A DNA stretch of 22,085 nucleotides from a virus. This document shows, in pieces, positions 19,843 through 22,085 of the stretch. The stretch's first letter is position 1. Each line of letters begins with the position of its first letter. The notes under the pieces were generated by a model. The model ran no database searches. It saw nothing but the letters and a program-made list of their open reading frames with translations, and was not told where the DNA came from. The DNA is taken from IMG/VR virus record IMGVR_UViG_3300027857_000061, positions 1 through 22,085 of that record. One strand, 5' to 3'. The position numbers were made by a program, and so were the translations under genes.

Positions 19843-22085
19843 GCCACTGGCCGATAGCCCTTGGCCTGGGCCAAGTCACGCACGTACCACTGGCCGCCCT
19901 CGGCCTGCTTCGCGCCGGCCAGCGGAGGCCGGACGCGCGTGGCCGCTTCTGGCAAGCCAGCGGGTGGCCTTTGCTGCTCCAGCACGTCGGTCGTAGTGGC
20001 CTCGGCAGGCGACACGGTAGCAGCCAACGCCTCTTTGATCGCTTCCATGACAATGGGCTTCATCGTCTCGGGTGTGATCTCTACCTTACCCTGTTTTGCG
20101 GCAGTTATTAGCACCTGCAGCCGCTTCGTCAAGGCGTCAAAGATGGCGACTTCGTTCTTCTCTTCCTTGCCGCGCAGCTTGATCCTGAGCGTGGTCTGGT
20201 CCTCCAGGCTCTTGCTAAATAAGTTCTGCAGGTTCTGAACTTGCTGCATCAGAGCCTGCTCAGTCGCCGACGGCCCTTCGCCAAGTGCATGAGGCGGCAC
20301 CATTCGGCGCAGCCGCTCTGCTGCCTCGTCTGCATGCGGAAAGTCCGCGGCTCGGAATAGTATGTCTCCCAGTATGCTCGCCAGCTGCGGCGACTGGGTA
20401 AGGACCAGCTTGAAGGCTTCGAACGCTTCTTCGCGCTGGGTCGCATAGTTTGGCCCGATGTCGGCCTGGACCTCGTAACGCCCAACATTCGGATTAAGAA
20501 CGTGGACAACGCTCTGCTGATCCTCCATGACATGTTTGTAATATGCCTGCTTCATCTGCGGATCAATGGCGACGTTCATGGTGGTCCCGTCATCAGCAAG
20601 TATCTGCATCAGCCGCTGCGTGTCATAGATCGCTGGGAACAGGTCCAGAATGATCTTTCCAACGTGCCGGATGGCAATGGCCAAATTGTCAACGAAGTGA
20701 AAAGTCGCCGTGCTGGCCTGCCGCGTGCGCTCACCTATCTGCTTCGGCGTGCGCGGAATGCCGCCCTGCATGCTGGCCGCGTACTGGCCGCTGACCATGA
20801 GCAAGTCCTGCAGGCTGCTCTGCATCTGAGTGGCATAGATGGGCGCAGCAGCTGGCGGCTGAATACGCTGCGGAGGCGGAATAACGCTGCCGTCCTCTCG
20901 CAGGGCCTTGTACGGTAGCACGCTGGTATTGATCCTATTCGCCTCGTTCCAGTAGGTCTCCAGCTCCTCGACCGCCTCCACTGGGGCAATCCAGGGCGTC
21001 TTCGTTTGAAGGCCCATGAACTCGACCGCAGAACTGGCCGCATAGTTGTACATTCGCTGAGCATCCAGCATACTGCGCGTGTGGCTCTTGCAATCCCAAG
21101 TGCCCTCGATGATAGTCTCCTCTCCCCAGACGGGCACGATCGGAATATACTGACCGGGCCAATCTTTCTCCTCAGCGACTTGCCAGCCGATGATCAGTTT
21201 CCACTCGACTTGCTTATGGATTAGCTCGCGACTTTGGACGGTGCCATCCTCTTCATCCTGCTGGATCTGCTTAAGAAGCGTTGCACTGCGGCCGGTCTTC
21301 ACTTTCTCCAGCAGGCTCTTCGTGATGAAGCCTCCAGCGAAGTCCCGCTGGCCCGCATAGCCTTGGGGTAGCGCGTAGAGCGTATCTTTCTTCTCGATAA
21401 TGCGCCAGTACTCAGCAATCCGAACGTAGTCATCATTAACCCAGCCAGCAGTGCTAGCGCCCATCGGCGTGCTAGTAGCGATGTCCTTGTAGGGCTCGTA
21501 CTGGGGGTCCTTCTCGAACTCCGAGCGCTCAATGTCCTGGAACACGAAGGCGAATTTCATGTCAGAGCGATCTGGCTCCTTCGCATCGGGGTCCAAGTAC
21601 ACGTTCAGCGGATCAGCTTGTCGCCGAATATAAATGTCCTGGTCGAAGTTCTTCTCACTTGAGTAGTCCGTCGCCACGCGCAAGTAGCCCCAGCCGGCGT
21701 TCACCTGAAAGTTCGTCGCATGGTCATACGCGGCGGTGGCATTGCTGATATACTCGATGTGCTTTACGAGCGCATTCAGAACCTTCGCCGAGTCCACGCT
21801 GGCACCGTCCGCCACAGGCAGAATCTTAATGCCCGGCTTGTTCTGCTTCGCGTCGTTGACGATCTGCAGATTATGCTGCCGCGCACCATTCAGCGTCAGG
21901 CTCGGCCGGTCGTCCACCTCCCGCGTGCGGCGTAAGTCGTTCGGCCACTGGTAGCCGTTGTATGCATCCGCGTTAGCGAATTTGTAGTCATCTAAGAACC
22001 TCGCTCTGGCAGTCTTCTCACGAGCGACACAGCGTTCGAAGCGATCCATGCCCTCGCGCACAACATCGTCTACGTGCGCAGGAGC
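19839..22085 (-). CDS. Portal protein (P22 gp1-like), 5' end outside window
   Basis: The portal forms the ring through which DNA is packaged and ejected. At least 748 residues are open to the window edge (P22 gp1 has 725). The only in-window starts are GTG at 22061 and ATG at 22049, and neither has a good ribosome site. The frame also remains open upstream, so I treat the gene as partial. Family landmarks are FLDDYKFANADAYNGYQWP near the N-terminus, RPSLTLNGARQHNLQIVNDA, a DPLNVYLDPDAKEPDRSDMK strand, and GRYEVQADIGPNYATQREEA in the C-terminal third. A long helix with many Gln/Leu (after ATEQALMQQVQNLQNLFSKS) probably forms the barrel. The terminase genes should lie just beyond the right edge. 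Confidence 0.92.
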   Translation of the reverse strand, partial: APAHVDDVVREGMDRFERCVAREKTARARFLDDYKFANADAYNGYQWPNDLRRTREVDDRPSLTLNGARQHNLQIVNDAKQNKPGIKILPVADGASVDSAKVLNALVKHIEYISNATAAYDHATNFQVNAGWGYLRVATDYSSEKNFDQDIYIRRQADPLNVYLDPDAKEPDRSDMKFAFVFQDIERSEFEKDPQYEPYKDIATSTPMGASTAGWVNDDYVRIAEYWRIIEKKDTLYALPQGYAGQRDFAGGFITKSLLEKVKTGRSATLLKQIQQDEEDGTVQSRELIHKQVEWKLIIGWQVAEEKDWPGQYIPIVPVWGEETIIEGTWDCKSHTRSMLDAQRMYNYAASSAVEFMGLQTKTPWIAPVEAVEELETYWNEANRINTSVLPYKALREDGSVIPPPQRIQPPAAAPIYATQMQSSLQDLLMVSGQYAASMQGGIPRTPKQIGERTRQASTATFHFVDNLAIAIRHVGKIILDLFPAIYDTQRLMQILADDGTTMNVAIDPQMKQAYYKHVMEDQQSVVHVLNPNVGRYEVQADIGPNYATQREEAFEAFKLVLTQSPQLASILGDILFRAADFPHADEAAERLRRMVPPHALGEGPSATEQALMQQVQNLQNLFSKSLEDQTTLRIKLRGKEEKNEVAIFDALTKRLQVLITAAKQGKVEITPETMKPIVMEAIKEALAATVSPAEATTTDVLEQQRPPAGLPEAATRVRPPLAGAKQAEGGQWYVRDLAQAKGYRPVA

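Noticed and set aside
1-22085. tRNA genes, integrase, repressor or attachment sites
   Set aside because: Nothing resembling them was seen; the whole window is occupied by tightly packed structural genes.

Overview
The window is one continuous stretch of the late, structural region of a tailed bacteriophage or prophage. All supported genes are on the minus strand, so the biological order runs from the right edge to the left. Lengths and order follow the P22-type short-tailed (podovirus-like) plan: portal, scaffold, coat protein, tail adaptor (gp4-like), tail hub (gp10-like), three ejection-protein-like genes, then a tail fibre or spike. Both edges cut genes: the portal at the right and the fibre at the left. 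Terminase, replication, lysis and lysogeny genes are not in view. The host is most likely a Gram-negative proteobacterium. The grounds are the P22-like architecture, the virion lytic transglycosylase, and protein families I associate with proteobacterial phages; no host can be named from the sequence.

Head module (22085 to about 15000): portal, a previously unlisted 32-residue single-span membrane microprotein, a 415-residue protein with an ADP-ribosyltransferase-like C-terminal domain, a 124-residue unknown, the scaffold, a strongly structured leader, the coat protein, a downstream hairpin, a 52-residue DUF6496-like basic protein, and a coiled-coil protein. The tail adaptor gene follows.

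Tail module (about 14300 to 6470): the gp4-like adaptor and gp10-like hub genes, adjacent in P22, are here separated by about 4.8 kb. That gap holds four proteins with export-signal-like N-termini: a short fibre ending in an S74 chaperone domain, an ASGA-repeat protein, a cysteine-rich lectin/arabinofuranosidase-like protein and an SGNH-type esterase. A fifth gene there encodes an 83-residue protein ending in a full HExxHxxGxxH zinc motif. The hub is nearly twice the P22 length because two blocks of fibre-like beta repeats are inserted in it. Downstream lie a 101-residue unknown and a sulfotransferase-like protein.

Ejection module (5788 to 1536): a gp7-like membrane-associated protein, a gp20-like protein, and a large protein with a C-terminal lytic transglycosylase domain. 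These probably travel in the capsid and open a path through the envelope. The last gene is a tail fibre or spike, again with a signal peptide.

Genes are packed with 1-16 base overlaps or short gaps, implying one or a few polycistronic late mRNAs with translational coupling. No gene-free stretch exceeds 160 bases; the two largest spacers flank the coat gene and carry hairpins. I saw no tRNA, CRISPR, IS element or attachment site. The most unusual trait is that five presumptive tail-region proteins carry N-termini resembling Sec export signals.
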